NCBI GenBank assembly: GCA_947044365.1
Contig: OX345639.1
Coordinates: 6,195,718-6,259,717 of the forward strand
Direction: 5' to 3'
Length of the DNA stretch: 64,000 nt
DNA from: Petrosia ficiformis
Lineage: Eukaryota > Porifera > Demospongiae > Haplosclerida > Petrosiidae
Of the stretch, positions 23,264-37,900 are shown piece by piece. The notes under the pieces were generated by a model. It was given only the letters and a program-made list of their open reading frames with translations, did not search any database and was not told where the DNA came from. The position numbers and the translations under genes were made by a program. Each line of letters opens with the position of its first letter. The stretch's first letter is position 1.

Positions 23264-25928
23264 GAAGACTACTATAACCCTCCGCCTATGCGCTCGGGTT
23301 AATTACTATAGATGTTTACAATAGTAGACAACATTATTTAAAAACCATCCATTCAGTACTCTCTAGGTGTAGAAAGCCAGTAGCATAGACCAAGAAACTT
23401 CTCTGTGGCTATTTTATTGCAATTACAATTTCATCTGTTCAATTTCTGTGCATGAGAAAATAATTATTATTGTAGTAAAATTATGATAATTGAAACATGT
23501 GGGATTCATTGTTTCCATAGTAAAAGCAATAGAGCAATAGGCAGCAAAACTTAATCACAAAATGGGTTGAGCTAAATGTAATTGTTGCACCATGAAAACA
23601 ATGAGTCCCACATGTTTCTATTTGCACATTAAAATCATAATTATACTGCAATAGTATACCACGTGCACAGGTACCCAGGAAATACTTGCTGGATGTACAT
23701 GTACGTACATGTAGTAGCATTTTCACTCATCCCTTTGGACTTGTGGCAACACAGTATTCAACTCATAATATTTCCAGAGATCTGTGCATACATGTACAAT
23801 AGTATATATGAGGGGTGGATGATATGGCTATTTTGATACCAGTTACAATATTCAAAAAATTATCACGATATACCTAAATACCAACTAATCACGTGTTCCA
23901 CAATTGGTCACACCATGAATGTTTTATAAGCATCAAACAATGCCTGAAACCCTAACAACAAATCGTTCAGACTACTACACTACTACATCTATCTGTAAAC
24001 TTACTTTTTTTGGGATACTGTACAGGCAGGCATGGGTCAAGCATTTTGGTGCTTGTGCTTAAAAGTGATGCTTCAAGCACTTTTTTCAAGTGCTTGAACG
24101 TACTTGGAAGCATTTTATCAATTAAAGCACTCGTGCTTATGCTTGTACTTGAGCAATTTTTGTAGATGTGCTTGTTAATTATATATTAAAGCACTAAGCA
24201 CTTTTTGAGCAAGTTTTTACAGCGGCTTTTATGTAGACTAACTGATACTAACTTTCAAAAACTTGTTTTCATAAGAGGCAACAATAAATTTCTATTTGTT
24301 TAAATAAGGTTGTTATCCTTAGCATGAGTAAAATTTCAGTTTGCATATGAAATTGTGCTTGAAGCACTTTCAAAGTGCTTTAAAAGATGCTTAAGCATGT
24401 TTTGAGCTTGAAAAAGTGCTAATGCTTCAAACACTTCAGTCAATGCTTATGCTTGAAGTACCAACTTAAGTGCTTGACCCCATGCCTGTTTCTGATTATT
24501 TGCTGTCAAATGCATGAAAAGTATGTCTTTTGGAATAGTTAGTATAATCAATATCACAGACTTACAAATAATTATTGATAATCAGAAAAATTTTCAATAT
24601 CCATCGATTAATCGATTAATCGATTAATTATCCCAGCCCTAATATATTATGCTGTGTGTTTTCATGTATTGGGTGTGTACATCAGTGTTATCACCAGTAT
24701 CATTGGCTTATTACATGATCATACATGTACTTGCAATGGCTTACAATCTTCTTTGTCATGCTGTTCCTGAAGTTGTAGGAACACTGGCAACACTACTATA
24801 ATATTATACTACAAAAAGAACTAAATCATTGTTTGTACATGCCATAGTTTTGATAAGCTTATATGGTGCACCATCGGCCCAAAGAGCTTCTTATTTGGCA
24901 CTACCCAATTCTCTCTTTGAGCCAGATGGTGCAGTTAGTTATGATTGTAATGTCACTAACAGCATTAACTCTTTGTTAATTGGCTCAAGATGTATTCCCA
25001 AAGGTGCACACACTAACCATTGTTGAGCCAATTTGGCCCATGCTTCAAAACATCAAAATCTCTGGTACATGCCCACTAATTTTAATTAAATGGCGGCCCA
25101 GCACACAAAAAAATGCCTTGAGGAAACACTGGTACATGTACAGACTATGTAAATCTTTTTTTTAACCCACAGATCAGCAAAACGTGTTAAAGTACTGAGT
25201 GTCATACAGCCAAAAAGCTCTCCTGTTAAAGTTTCTGTTATAACAAACTCTCCTCAGAACAAGTCACCTACCTCTAAACTAAGCATATCACCATTAAGTG
25301 AAAATCCTCCAAAGACCACTCAAGCTATTGATACATCTATGACAGATAGTAATGAAGGTTTAACCACTGCTCCTGTTGTAGTTGACTTTCCTTTGTTTTC
25401 AACTCCCAGTGAGAAAGTCACCCCTAATAAGCTTGCTACAGCTAGCCCTATTTCGTCTCAATTAAAGCTCAATTCTGCAGATTATCAGTATTTAGTACAA
25501 TCTATTACTGACCCTGATCATAAATTTACAACCTCAGCTACTAAACTCAGGTACGTGTACATGTATGTGTTATAACTGCCTCAGTACATGTATGTGCTAT
25601 AACTGCCTCAGTACATGTATGTGCTGTAACTGCCTCAGTACTTGTATGTGTTATAACTGCCTCAGTACATGTATGTGTTATAACTGCCTCAGTACATGTA
25701 TGTGTTATAACTGCCTCAGTACATGTATGTGTTATAACTGCCTCAGTACATGTATGTGTTATAACTGCCTCAGTACGTGTACATGTATGTGTTATAACTG
25801 CCTCAGTACATGTATGTGTTATAACTGCCTTAGTACATGTATGTGTTATAACTGCCTTAGTACATGTATGTGTTATAACTGTCTCAGTTCATGTATGTGT
25901 TATAACTGCCTCAGTACGTGTACATGTG

Positions 25929-25959
<31 letters not shown>

Positions 25960-28900
25960 ACATCTCCAATAACATCATGTATGTATTATAACTGCCTCAG
26001 TTCATGTATGTGTTATAACTGCCTCAGTACATGTATGTGTTACAACTGCCTCGGTTTCTATAGTAACACTGGATTTCATAAACATTTTACTTTATACAGT
26101 CGACCAAAAACAGCTTTGACAAGGGAGAAAATAAAACTGTTTTTAAGAAATTCTTTGCACAGAGAATCAGACAGGCATCCACTGCTTGTAAAGGTATTAA
26201 CATATATATGTAATATCTAGTATTATGTAAGTTTACGTACATGTACAAATAATTAGTGCTGTTTTGGCACATGTACATGTATGACCACTTTTAGTTGTAG
26301 TTAATATTATTACATGTAGGCTTACTAAAAGGGTTTTAGTTTTGAGTTAACTAACTAAAGATGCCCATTATTGGCCACTTTCCATTTTAGTTAGATAATA
26401 TAGAATTACAGTATAATCATGTATTAACCTTATGACATTAAACTATGTTACATACATGTACATGTATAAAGTCATCACATCCTAATTTTGAGCTCATCGT
26501 AAATGTGAACACACTTCAATCTAATGTGATATCACCCAGCTCAAATATACATACATACATGTACAGTTCATGTAAATCCCCCAGTATAAATATTAAGATC
26601 GAGGAGTGCATCTATGGTACATCACATTTGGTCATCAGTGTTCAATCAGTGTACATGTATTTAAGCATTAAATTTAAAATTAAAGGATGGAGAGCGCTCT
26701 GGTACCACCACTGCTTGTACTACATGTATATATAAATTGTTTTATGATACTCAACTAATTTATTGTCAGTTCTATGAATCTATTTTCACAGCAAGAGTAT
26801 ATTCAAAAGTTTCAACTTGGACCAACATCAATCAAACCTGATCTGTCCTTAGTATCAGCACCAGGATCTCATAAACGTAGTATGTCCCAAACAAGTATGG
26901 ACAGCTTTCTCTCTCCTAGTTTAAAAGACACCAAGAAACCTCATCCGACTACTCTAACTCCTCTTCTTAACAGTATGCTCCCTAAAAAGCAAAGAAAATC
27001 TTTGAAAACCCCTACCACCAAATCCCCTCACAGATCTAAAAAGGGACGAAGTACTTCAACCAGTAAGTCACCTTCAAAAAAGACTAAAACTACTAAAACA
27101 CCAAAATCTCCTAAGACTCCAAAAATGAAACCATCTACACAGACACCTGCTTCCATTGGCGCCAAAAAGGTTCTGAAAAAAGTCAAACATTTCAAGCAAC
27201 TTGATTTGAGGAAGAATCTTGTGAGGAAGAAGGGAATGGAGCCATTGACAGAAGAGGAAATGTTTGAGTTGAGGAGAAAATCTGCTGAGGAGACGTCTCA
27301 TCGTGTAGCAGAGAAAGCAGCCTTAAAAGAGAAGCAGAAACAAGAGAGGTTGAGGAAGAGTCAAGAATTGAGGGCAAAACGTAGACTTGAGAAACAAAAG
27401 CAAATGGAATGGTTAAAACCAAGAGAAGATTTGTCTTGTGACGACAGCAAGGTGTGTATAATGTTCAGAATCATATTGCTATGCAAAATTTAGTTTTAAT
27501 TAATTAATTTTGATATCCTGTTTGGCCAGAGAAGGTGGTTGCACATGTGCTATTGCACATCATTGTGGAATTTAATCGAGGTTATATCACTCATATGTAT
27601 ATTTCGTACCAACTCAGAAGATTGAGCAGTTCAACCTGCAAGCAATATAAATTCATTATACGCATACAGCCGTAAGCATAACATTGACCAATGATGGGCA
27701 GTGATGATGTACATACATGTATATGCCACCTCTTCTGCTGTTTGGCAATATGTATACAATATCATTATATTATAATTATTGTTAATTCAGTTTCTCTGGT
27801 CGGGAATAACAACTAATCAGCCACCCCTTATTTTTAGTATACCACACAGGATAGTTCTTTAATGAGTGAAGTAAACCCTCTAGGATTCGTAGGCTACATT
27901 GGGTTCTACAGTGGTACATGTAGCTCTTCTCTAGTTCTTGAAAAGATGTTTTTATTAATAGAGAAACTGAATTAAGAATAATTGTAGTCTGTGATCCTGG
28001 TTGTTCAGAGCTACTTTATCAATATCATGTTACTCTATTTAGGTATTATAATATGCAAATGTAATTTGGTATTCCACAAGCTTAAATATTACTGTATATT
28101 TTCTTATAGCCTCTGCCTCAAGTTAGTACTCTAACATCTCGTCTCCCTGCTAAGTTATTTGGTGATGCTATAATGATCTTGGAGTTCTTACACCATTATG
28201 GTCCTTCATTAAATATCAAGGATGCTATTCGTGGTCCCATAACGTATGGTAAGTAATCTCATCAAATGTTTACCTATGGCACATGTTGTGTTTGTGTGTG
28301 TGGGCATTAATAAAATGTCTAAAACACGATCAGGTGACTAGTATATGAAAATGTGATTGGCTCAATGATAATAGTACAAGTTCATGTACTGTATACTTTG
28401 TATAGTGTGTGTTTATGCTGTTAACAGTGAACCCTGTGGTAATTATTTAAACTGACTGATCTCATTAACCTTCTGTATTTTTACAGTACCTCCATTTATA
28501 CGAATCTGTATGAATGTAAACAAAAAATTGAAAACGTTTTAAAAATGACTGTTAATAGTTTTAAACAAACATGAAATTAATCGTGTAAGCATAGCTTGCA
28601 TAAAGTAATTCTTATGTGTATCTTTCTACTTTCCCAGAGAATATTGAAGAAGCTATAGTCAGTTCAAGTCTTGATAACCTCTTGTTTGACATAATCAAGT
28701 TCCTTCTTCAGGCCATTTTTGTAGTAATGGAAGATGAACATGAATTAGATAAAATGACATCTGTTGCTGTACCAGAGGAAGATAATGTGGTTACCACGGC
28801 AACGGAAGATGGAAGAGAAAGAACAGGATCTACATCTAGAACAGGTTGGCTATTGTAACTACATGTACATGTACTCTGCTAATGTGAATGATGTACAGTA

Positions 28901-31900
28901 ATTGTTCAGTAGTTTCATTTCTGCACTACAGTAGTTCAACAGTAGTTTTAACAGTAACTGGTATACTTGTCAATTCAACACCACAGTAATGAGACAGTAA
29001 TTACTATACTACACTCACAGTAGAACTAAGGTAACTACTGTTACTGACAATGAGCAGAGCTTGAAATTGAATTTGATTGTCCCATGGACACTCATTGATT
29101 GCACCTATGGGTGGGTGGATGTTGGCAATTTTGATACCAGTAACAATGTAAAAACATTATTGTGACATTCAGTAACTAAAATAATACCAACTAACCATAT
29201 GTTCCACAATTGGTCACATCCACGAACATTTTGTAGGCATCAAACAGTTCCTGAAATACCACCAACAATTGTTACAGACTACTACAATACTAGATCTATC
29301 TGTCACAGTTATTTTTTTGGCATACTATACTATTGTATAACGTCAACAAAAAGTCATTTGTATCAATGGACTTGCAAAACCAGAATAACAATAACACTAA
29401 TCAGCACACACATGTGACATCATCTGTTGAAGAAATAGATGTCTACCACTCTTCTAACTCAATCACTCCCTAGCAAAGCCTAACAAACATTGTTTTAGCT
29501 GCCCATGTGTTGTTAAGTATGGGTGTGTGACACAAATTATTTAATTAGCTATGTATTTCAATATTTCAATATGCATGCACATTTTTGTGCCACCGTACCA
29601 CAGCATGTGAATAATGGTTATACTATTCTCGATTTTGTCAGCTGTGTAACTTTTGGATTTCAAAAAGCTGAAGATTTTAGCTTACTTACATGTAGTTGGA
29701 CAGAAGACCTTTTAAGAAGGCTGTGCATACTAAAATCATTCTTTGTTTGTTGATAGGAAGCAGCTAGACGAGTGTTTTACAAATGCAGGTTTACTAATCA
29801 ATTAAAAGTAGGTTTACTACGGGATTTAGAAACCTCTAATTGACCAATCAGATTGCAGCATTTTAATGAGCTATAATCTAATTAATGATAATCAGTAATA
29901 CATGTAACTAGTAATATTTAGTATTAATTAGTAATATTTAGAAATAATTAGTAAAATATTTAGTAATAATTAATAATAATTAATAATATTTAGTAATAAT
30001 TAATAATAATTAATAATATTTAGTAATAATTAATAATAATTAATAATATATAGTAATAATTAATAATAGCAAACTGAATACACAAAAATTACCAGTACCA
30101 TCAAAACAGCTACTAATACCACAGCATCATACCTAGTTCAACCTTTCTCATTGGTATTGGAAGTACATACATGTACATGTACTATTCTTGACTCCTGATT
30201 ACTTTGTATTGAATTAGTGAGACTAAGATATACATATAAGCTAAAAACATCTACTGTACCTTTTCTCTCAGTCTATTACTGAAATATAATCACTAGCATG
30301 AAGGTGAAATTATACACATACAGCCATATGCATAAAATTGATTAAATTCTGCAGTGATGATGTTTGTGCAACTTCTTCTGCAATATGTATACAATATCAT
30401 TATATTATAATTATTGTTAATTCAGTTTCTCTGGTCGGGCATAGCAATTAATCAGCCACTCCTTATTTTAGTTCATTAAGGTTACGGTATAGTGTTTTGC
30501 CCATGTAATTTGTGTGTGATGCGTGGGTAAGCAACCTACAGCTGATTACATATCATAATTTGAAGCGTGTGCACACAATTTTTTTTGGCGTCAGTTTATT
30601 CCCTAGTTACTGGAGTTCCTGCCGTTTACTGTGTGTTATCTAAACACACTAGAGATGTGAAGGGATAGACACTAAATCTTTTATAACATTCTTTACGGCA
30701 CATTAATTGTTTTAATGTTTCACTTGGCGGACCAATAAAGGTCTAGATTAGATAATGCACTCACTTCGCTTGTGCACAGTGTTTTTGATAAGCTCATATG
30801 ATGCACCATTGGGCCCAAAGAGCTTCTTATTTGGCACAGCACAATTCTCTATTTGGGCCATATGGTGCAGTTAATTATGATTATATTGTCACTAACAGCA
30901 CTGTAGTTAGCAGTAAAGTTTTATCACAAAATGTTCAATGTTTGCATATATTCAGAGCCTAACAGTAGCTTTTTCTAATTCTCTTAGATTCCAGAAGAAG
31001 TTCTGTTGGTTCAATACCAGTAGAAGGAATGGAAGAAGAACAGCGACCTCTTGATGTTCGTGTAGCAGCCCTGAAGACATCAGCATCAGAATATGTTAGA
31101 TGGTCTCAACTTACTCAAGCCACACCCCTCCAAAAGTTAATATTTAATCCGTATACATATACTGAAGTTCTTCGTCTTCATCTCCTATCATCCGGAGGCT
31201 ACAAAGGTGGTAGTGAGCGTCAATGGTTCCGATATTGTAATCGAGGGGGATATACTGATAGTGATGATCCAATTTTAGAACTTCGTCTCACGTATCCTCA
31301 CATTACCGATTCTCTTTCAACTAAATCGGTATACAGTCTCTCTCCTGATGATAAATTGTGTATTCTTTCTGGTCTTTGTTCTCAATTACTTATGTCTGCA
31401 TCTACAAGAGATTTCATGTACGAGACACTAACGCAATCAAAGCAGCTTCGTAAGCAAATTCGACTCCTCCAGTTTTCTCTAACTGAAAATAAGAAGAAGA
31501 AAAGTAAATCGAAGAACAAAGAAGCCGTGGATGTTCCAGTAGTAGAAGAAAAGTCACCAAAAGAAAACCAGTCTATTAATGGTACCACACTTCTTCAAGA
31601 GACTCAACCCAAATCTATTGAAGGAGGTAAAAATACTCCAGTTAAGAAGTTGAAGACGCGAAGTCAAGGCCCTGCAACTCCAAACGAAAAGAATGGGAAT
31701 GTGGCTAAGAATGAAGATGAAGAGAAAGAAGAAAGTGAAACTAAGGAAGAGAAGAAAGCTAGGGTAAGGCTTGAAATAGAATCATTGGAAGAAGAGCTGA
31801 TTCCCATTGCTGCTACATTAAATCTTACTCCGTTGGGCTGTGACAGGTTTCATAACAAATATTGGATGTTCCCCACACTACCAGGTTTATATGTGGAACA

Positions 31901-34900
31901 CTCTGTAACAAATCATTCATTGATCAATGGTAGTTCAATATCTCACACAACATCTCCTGTTAAAGAAATGCCTTTTATGAATACCACTCTGCACAATCAA
32001 GTTTCTTCAAGTAGTGCAATACTGCCTGGTACAGACCAGATCGACCTCACCTCATCTTCATGTAAAACAGATCAATGTATAGACATAAACTCCGACTTAT
32101 CCTCTGATCTTCATCGCTCATCATCTCCTGCTGTTGCATGTAATCCTGAGAGACTCAATGATTTATCTAATTCCAGTGAATACCGTTGGAGTTGTATATC
32201 GTCAGAGAAACAGTTAGACCAACTTCTTTTGTCCCTAAATCCAAGAGGGATTAGAGAATCTAAACTGAAGCAGATGCTTGAAAAGAGGAGATCCTTGATA
32301 ATCAGTTCTATAGCAATGTGCCCATTTAGTTCACAATCCTCAGAAGTTGATTCACAATCTCCAGAATGCAAGAATGCAGATAAGTTTCTGGAGTTATATT
32401 TACGTGAGCAAATTCTTGACTTAGAAGAGAAAATTTATATAGGGAATCTTGGCTTTATTAAAGATATTAAAAGCAGGAGAAAATGGAGGGAGAGAATCGA
32501 GACTTCTGGAGCCGCTTCAGTTTATGCTGCTGAAGAAACAGAAAACAAAATCACAAATGGAGATGGAATGGACGACAGCAAAGAAGAGGAGGAGGAAGAA
32601 GAGGAAGATGAAACAATATCTGCCTCACCAGTTACCCAACTAGCAAAAGCTTTGCTTCAGATACAGTCAGGTATTGAGAAGAAAGGCCTCTTGCCTCCTT
32701 TAGGTACAGCCGTGGATGTTAAGAAGAAGGGAAAAGATGGGAAAAAGAATGGTCTTACAAAAGATCCTCATTTATGTTTAGAGCAATGGAGATCTTCCTT
32801 ACAAAAAGCCACTAGTATATCTCAAATATTTGTCCATCTTTCTACTCTAGAAAGAGCAATAGCTTGGAGTAAATCTCTAATGAATGTCCGTTGTCGCATA
32901 TGTCGCAGAAAGGGAGGAGATGAATATATGTTGTTATGTGATGGTTGCGACCATGGGTATCACATGTACTGTTTACGGCCACCACTTCATCATGTACCTG
33001 ATGGAGACTGGTTCTGTTATGACTGCTGCCCGGTAACACCCGTTAAACGAAAAAGAACACTCTCTTTGGTGAATATGAAGGAGCTGAGTGATAGTGAGTC
33101 TGAAAGCGAAGAAGAGGAGGAAGAGGAAGTAGAGGATGAGGATGAGGAGTATAACGAAGAGGAAAGTGAAGCTGAAGAAGTAGAACGAAGAGGTTTACGT
33201 GCGTCAACACGTATCCAACGAAAGAGTTTTCAAACTTACACGAAAAAGCCAAAACTAGAAACGAAAGCTAAAAGAAAAAGCAACCAAGTACAAATCGGTA
33301 GGAAAAGAAAATTGTCTGATACCGAAAACCCACCACAATCCGATCTGTCTCGTGTTAAGAAGAAACTTAGACTTGATGATAGTAGCAGTAGTAAACCTCA
33401 TCTCACACGAGCTGAGATTATAATTTCATCTATAATTGATGTACGATGTTCTAAAAAGCAAGGTCCTTCTCAAGAGAAAGCCCAGCATACTCTGGAGTTG
33501 CAGTTATGTAAAGCTTTGCTGGAGGAATTGGTTGCTCATGGCGACAGCTGGCCTTTTCTTCACCCTGTGAGAAGAAGAGAGGTAAGGAGCATATATAATA
33601 CATTTGTATATACATTAAAAGTTATTCACTTTCACTTTGACCTCAGTAAATGTTCATAACTTTAGTTTGGAATGACCAACAATCTTTTTACCTGCACCAT
33701 TTTCATATAATTATCATTCCCATTCTTTTTTGTGATGTCAAATTTCAATCCATTGTTCCATCATAAGGTTAATACATGATTATACTGTAACTCAATAAAT
33801 TGAGTTACAGTATAATCATGTATTAACCTTATGACATTAAACTATACACTATATTAGTATAATATAATTACATCCTAATATTTGTATTTAGTTGTAACAT
33901 ATATTATAATAAGTGTAGTAATACAGTGCTGCATTCACCAAGGGGGGTGAAGCCCCCATCCATGTGTGTTAGAAAATGGCCAACTAGCAGGGTGTGGGGC
34001 ATGCTTTCCCAGGAAAAGTTAAATTTTAGATCACTTCTGGTACATTTTCAGACAAATATTTGACACCAAAAGATATTTGCTGAGCATGTTTGATATTACA
34101 AAGAGGGTGGGCAAATGCCCCCCAAATGCAGCCCTGCTAATAATATTACTTCCCAAAAGTATTAAGGCGATGGGTATGGTGGATATGAGAAGCCATACAA
34201 TTACCCATTTATAAATATTTATGATTCATTCGTAATATTCAGTATAACACTATGTGCATACAGAATTGCACTAAATATACATTCCTGTGGTATTAATCTC
34301 TGCTATAAGGAATCAAAATCAGTGGATTGTACTGCGGTACATTTTTCTTAGCTCTACTAATAAGTACGGGTAAGAAATTTGAATCACTATATCCAGTGTA
34401 TGCATGAATAATTCTATGAAGGTTAGTGAAAAAAGACTTTCATAAGATAATACCATAAATGTAGAAATTTTCGACCAGACAAAATTTTGTCTTGTTTCTT
34501 CAAGCTCAACAAATGTTAATTTTCGACTGTATAAAATTTCGACTATGGGTGTGGTCAGTAATACCAAACTGACATGACGCGTGGGTCGATCGGATTTGGG
34601 GCCATTAGTTGACGATTCTTCGTTTTTTTCAGGCTTTTCTTCTTTTTTGGTGTCCACCTTACGAAAGTACTGTAACAGCGCCATGTTTTACCTCGTTCAC
34701 GTGTAAGCTGCATAAATGCGTGGGAGAGTGGAAGAAACAGATTAAAAATTAAATTTCGTCCTCACATCAACTAGTTGAAAAAGATGAAAATTTCTACAGG
34801 CGGAACATTTCTACGTTTACGGTAGAACTTCATGATTTACACTAGCAGAGTGAGTTACCCAGTCTCTGTCTGGACAACGTCTTCAGAAAAATGTACCTTT

Positions 34901-37900
34901 ATATCATTTCTAGTCACTTGTGTAACTCTTCTGAATTTTTTAAAGCAAGCATATAATAGGAAAAAAAACATTTTGAAAAATGAAAGAGGATGTAGGGATA
35001 TCAAAACTGAAAAAGCACAGGAACAAGATTGGGATGGTACCTTAGCAACAAAATTAACACCACTTCCACATACATGTATATAACAACCCTACATAAATAT
35101 ATATAGCTTCTTTGTGTTTTGGTTTTACTCTAACTATTATGTGGAAGTGGTGTTTAATTTTGTTGCCATCCCAATATAAGGTACCATCCCAATCTTGTTC
35201 CTGTGCTTTTTCGGTTTTGATATCCCTACATCTTCTTTCATTTTTAAAAATGTTTTTTATTATTTTTTATCATTGATATAATGTCGCGTTTGTAACATAA
35301 AATGAAAATAATGTAAGATTATAAATAAGAAAAGTAAAACTATGAATATCATTGACACTAGAGCTGCACTGACATTAGTCTATAAATATCTACCAATGCC
35401 GTTACTGATGGTCCTTGTTTGTTCTGTAGTACTACCAATGTCGTTACCCATGGTCCTTGTTTGTTCTGTAGTACTACCAATGCTGTTACTGATGGTCCTT
35501 GTTTGTTCTGTAGTACTACCAATGTCGTTACCCATGGTCCTTGTTTGTTCTGTAGTACTACCAATGTCGTTACCCATGGTCCTTGTTTGTTCTGTAGTAC
35601 TATCAATGCTGTTACTGATGGTCCTTGTTTGTTCTGTAGTACTACCAATGTCGTTACCCATGGTCCTTGTTTGTTCTGTAGTACTACCAATGCCGTTACT
35701 GATGGTCCTTGTTTGTTCTGTAGTACTACCAATGTCGTTACCCATGGTCCTTGTTTGTTCTGTAGTACTACCAATGTCGTTACCCATGGTCCTTGTTTGT
35801 TCTGTAGTACTACCAATGCCGTTACTGATGGTCCTTGTTTGTTCTGTAGTACTATTATTTAAATATCATTTTCAAATTCAGGAACTCAAATTAGATATAT
35901 CACTAATAGTTGGTTAGTATCCTTGCAGGTATTAGCAAACCTGGTCTCTTCCTGCAAAGTGAAAAAAAAATCTGAACTCTTCTGTCTCACTTGACTTGTT
36001 TTTGCTTCAATTTTCAAACTCAAGCAACTCAACGATGACACATGACATCACATGGTTTTTTATAATGCGCAGTACAGCTATCGGTAATTTTGTGGCATGT
36101 TTTACTAATACTGACTAATGAGGACACTTACTGATAGCTGATACCATTATTGATACATAATTAACACCAGCTCACCACCACCTTAAGAGCTTGTGGATAT
36201 TCATTATGTTACACTTTATTGATCAGTATTTCCCCCAAAGGAGGTGACATGACGCTCCCCCACTCTTTAGTATTGCTCCCCTGTCCTTTAATTATAAAGT
36301 TTATGCTGAAAAACATTGTTTTATAACACTGATTGAACATTGACCAAACATCATGTACCACTGATGCACTTCTCCACTCTTAATATTTATCCTAGGGGAA
36401 ATGCTGATTAATGTCAGACAGATTGGTTATCGTAGATATCTGAAGTCACGTATCATCTGAAGATGTGACTTTTAGTAAATTAAAACTGTAACAAGTAGAA
36501 AATTGGGATAATTATACCTAACCCAAAATATAACTTAATTTGTGACCACATGTATAGTTTACATGTGCATGTATAATGAATGTTCTCGTGCTATGTGAAA
36601 TTCATATGGGTGCATTTATACTTGACATAGAAAAATGTTCATAACTTTAGTTTGGATTGAGCAGCAATCTTTCTACCTGTATCATTTTCATGTAATCATC
36701 CTTCCCATTCTTTTTTGGGTCATTAAGGATAGTAGTAGCTACATGTATATTACACATTCAAAATGGTTATACAAACCACAGAATACAATAATTTCATGCT
36801 TGAGTAAGAACAAAAACTTTGTGATATAACCCTAACAATGTCAGTACTCCTAACCAGGTTTGAGCAAGAAATACTATTTTGAAGGGTGTCCTAATTAAAT
36901 ATTCATTGTGGGTGTGGTCATTTATTAACCGTTTTTAATTAAAAATTTACAGCACATACATGATCTTCTACAGTCTTTCTTCTGAAGTTTGGACAGCCAT
37001 CTATAAAGGCATTCTTCTTCTTGGACTTTGTACAAAGTCTTTAAATCACTTGGTCTTCGATCCAGCCTAGACAATTCTTCCAGCCATCTGGGAACACTTT
37101 TTTTTTTACCATTGTACAACTTACACTGTCTTCTGAATTTGAAGATCCTCCACTAGTGCCAAGAGGCTCAAAAACCAGAGCACTTCCACGTTGCAGCACA
37201 ATCACAAACACGTGGTGGCAACGCCCTTAAATTTTGTTGCATTAACGACAATAAATGACCACACCCTTTATTGATTGGACGCCTTTCACTTGAAAAAAGG
37301 CTGCTTTTGCTAGTTTCAGGGCGTCTTAAAACGCCTGCATTGTATTGTAGCTCAAACACTGCTCCTAACATACTTCTTATGTCATATGAGACTATATAAT
37401 TATTTCGTGACTTCTTATATGAAGAAACAACCCTTTTTAGCATTTGTATAATTTCAATCCATTGCTTCATTATTGAATTACAGTATAATCATGTATTAAC
37501 CTTACGATACACTACATTTAGTCAGTCATCACATACTAATTTTGAGGTCATTGTGAATATGAACAGACTGTAGTTACACATACATGTACATCCACACAAC
37601 CTAATAAGTGTGTTGATAATATTCATACATGTCACATGTAAATGTGTGTTTCTTGACTTTACATGTTTGTAGGACACAATGAATCTGCTAAAGTCTGTTT
37701 ATATTCATGATAATTAATGTGTATTGTACAGTGTGAAAATGGAATTGGGTAGAAGGCACATGTAAGGTCTATCTTGAGGCCAATTACTATTGATTAATTT
37801 CAGTAGTAATGGTTGTATTGGTTGTATTAGTTGTATTGGTTGTGTATAGTTTCTGTATTAGTTATGTATTGGTTGTATTAGTTGTACTAGTTGTACTAGT

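Larger units (their letters stand above)
21169..25172. other. BAZ1A intron 2 (4.0 kb) filled with repeats
   Basis: Contains a (GT)n tract near 21213-21232, nested palindromes at 21460-21830, a dispersed element at about 21815-21950 with an inverted partner at about 56755-56870, a CA tract at 23217-23262, a copy of the cacaattggtcac repeat at about 23810-24010 (partner 29100-29330), an agcacttt-rich repeat at about 24030-24490 and an atatggtgcaccat repeat at about 24846-25037. A coding-like segment on the minus strand at about 22140-22366 is treated under findings. Confidence 0.7.

Noticed and set aside
24829..25026. 65-codon frame containing [14 protein letters not shown]
   Set aside because: The same peptide pattern reappears in diverged form at 45998-46189 because both are copies of a dispersed repeat; no start, splice or conservation evidence for a gene.
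25565..25972. Cys-rich 135-codon frame
   Set aside because: A translation of the 27-bp minisatellite within BAZ1A intron 3; the flanking exons splice in phase without it.
31382..33252. Several minus-strand frames under the BAZ1A large exon
   Set aside because: They are antisense shadows of a well-supported 2.6-kb exon carrying WHIM and PHD domains.
35342..35917. Long open frames on both strands (up to about 190 codons)
   Set aside because: They come from a 42-bp minisatellite whose period is a multiple of 3; nothing outside the array supports coding.
34319..37470. Endogenous viral gene
   Set aside because: The coding-like pieces are short, in broken frames and show no viral domain; transposon remnants explain them better.
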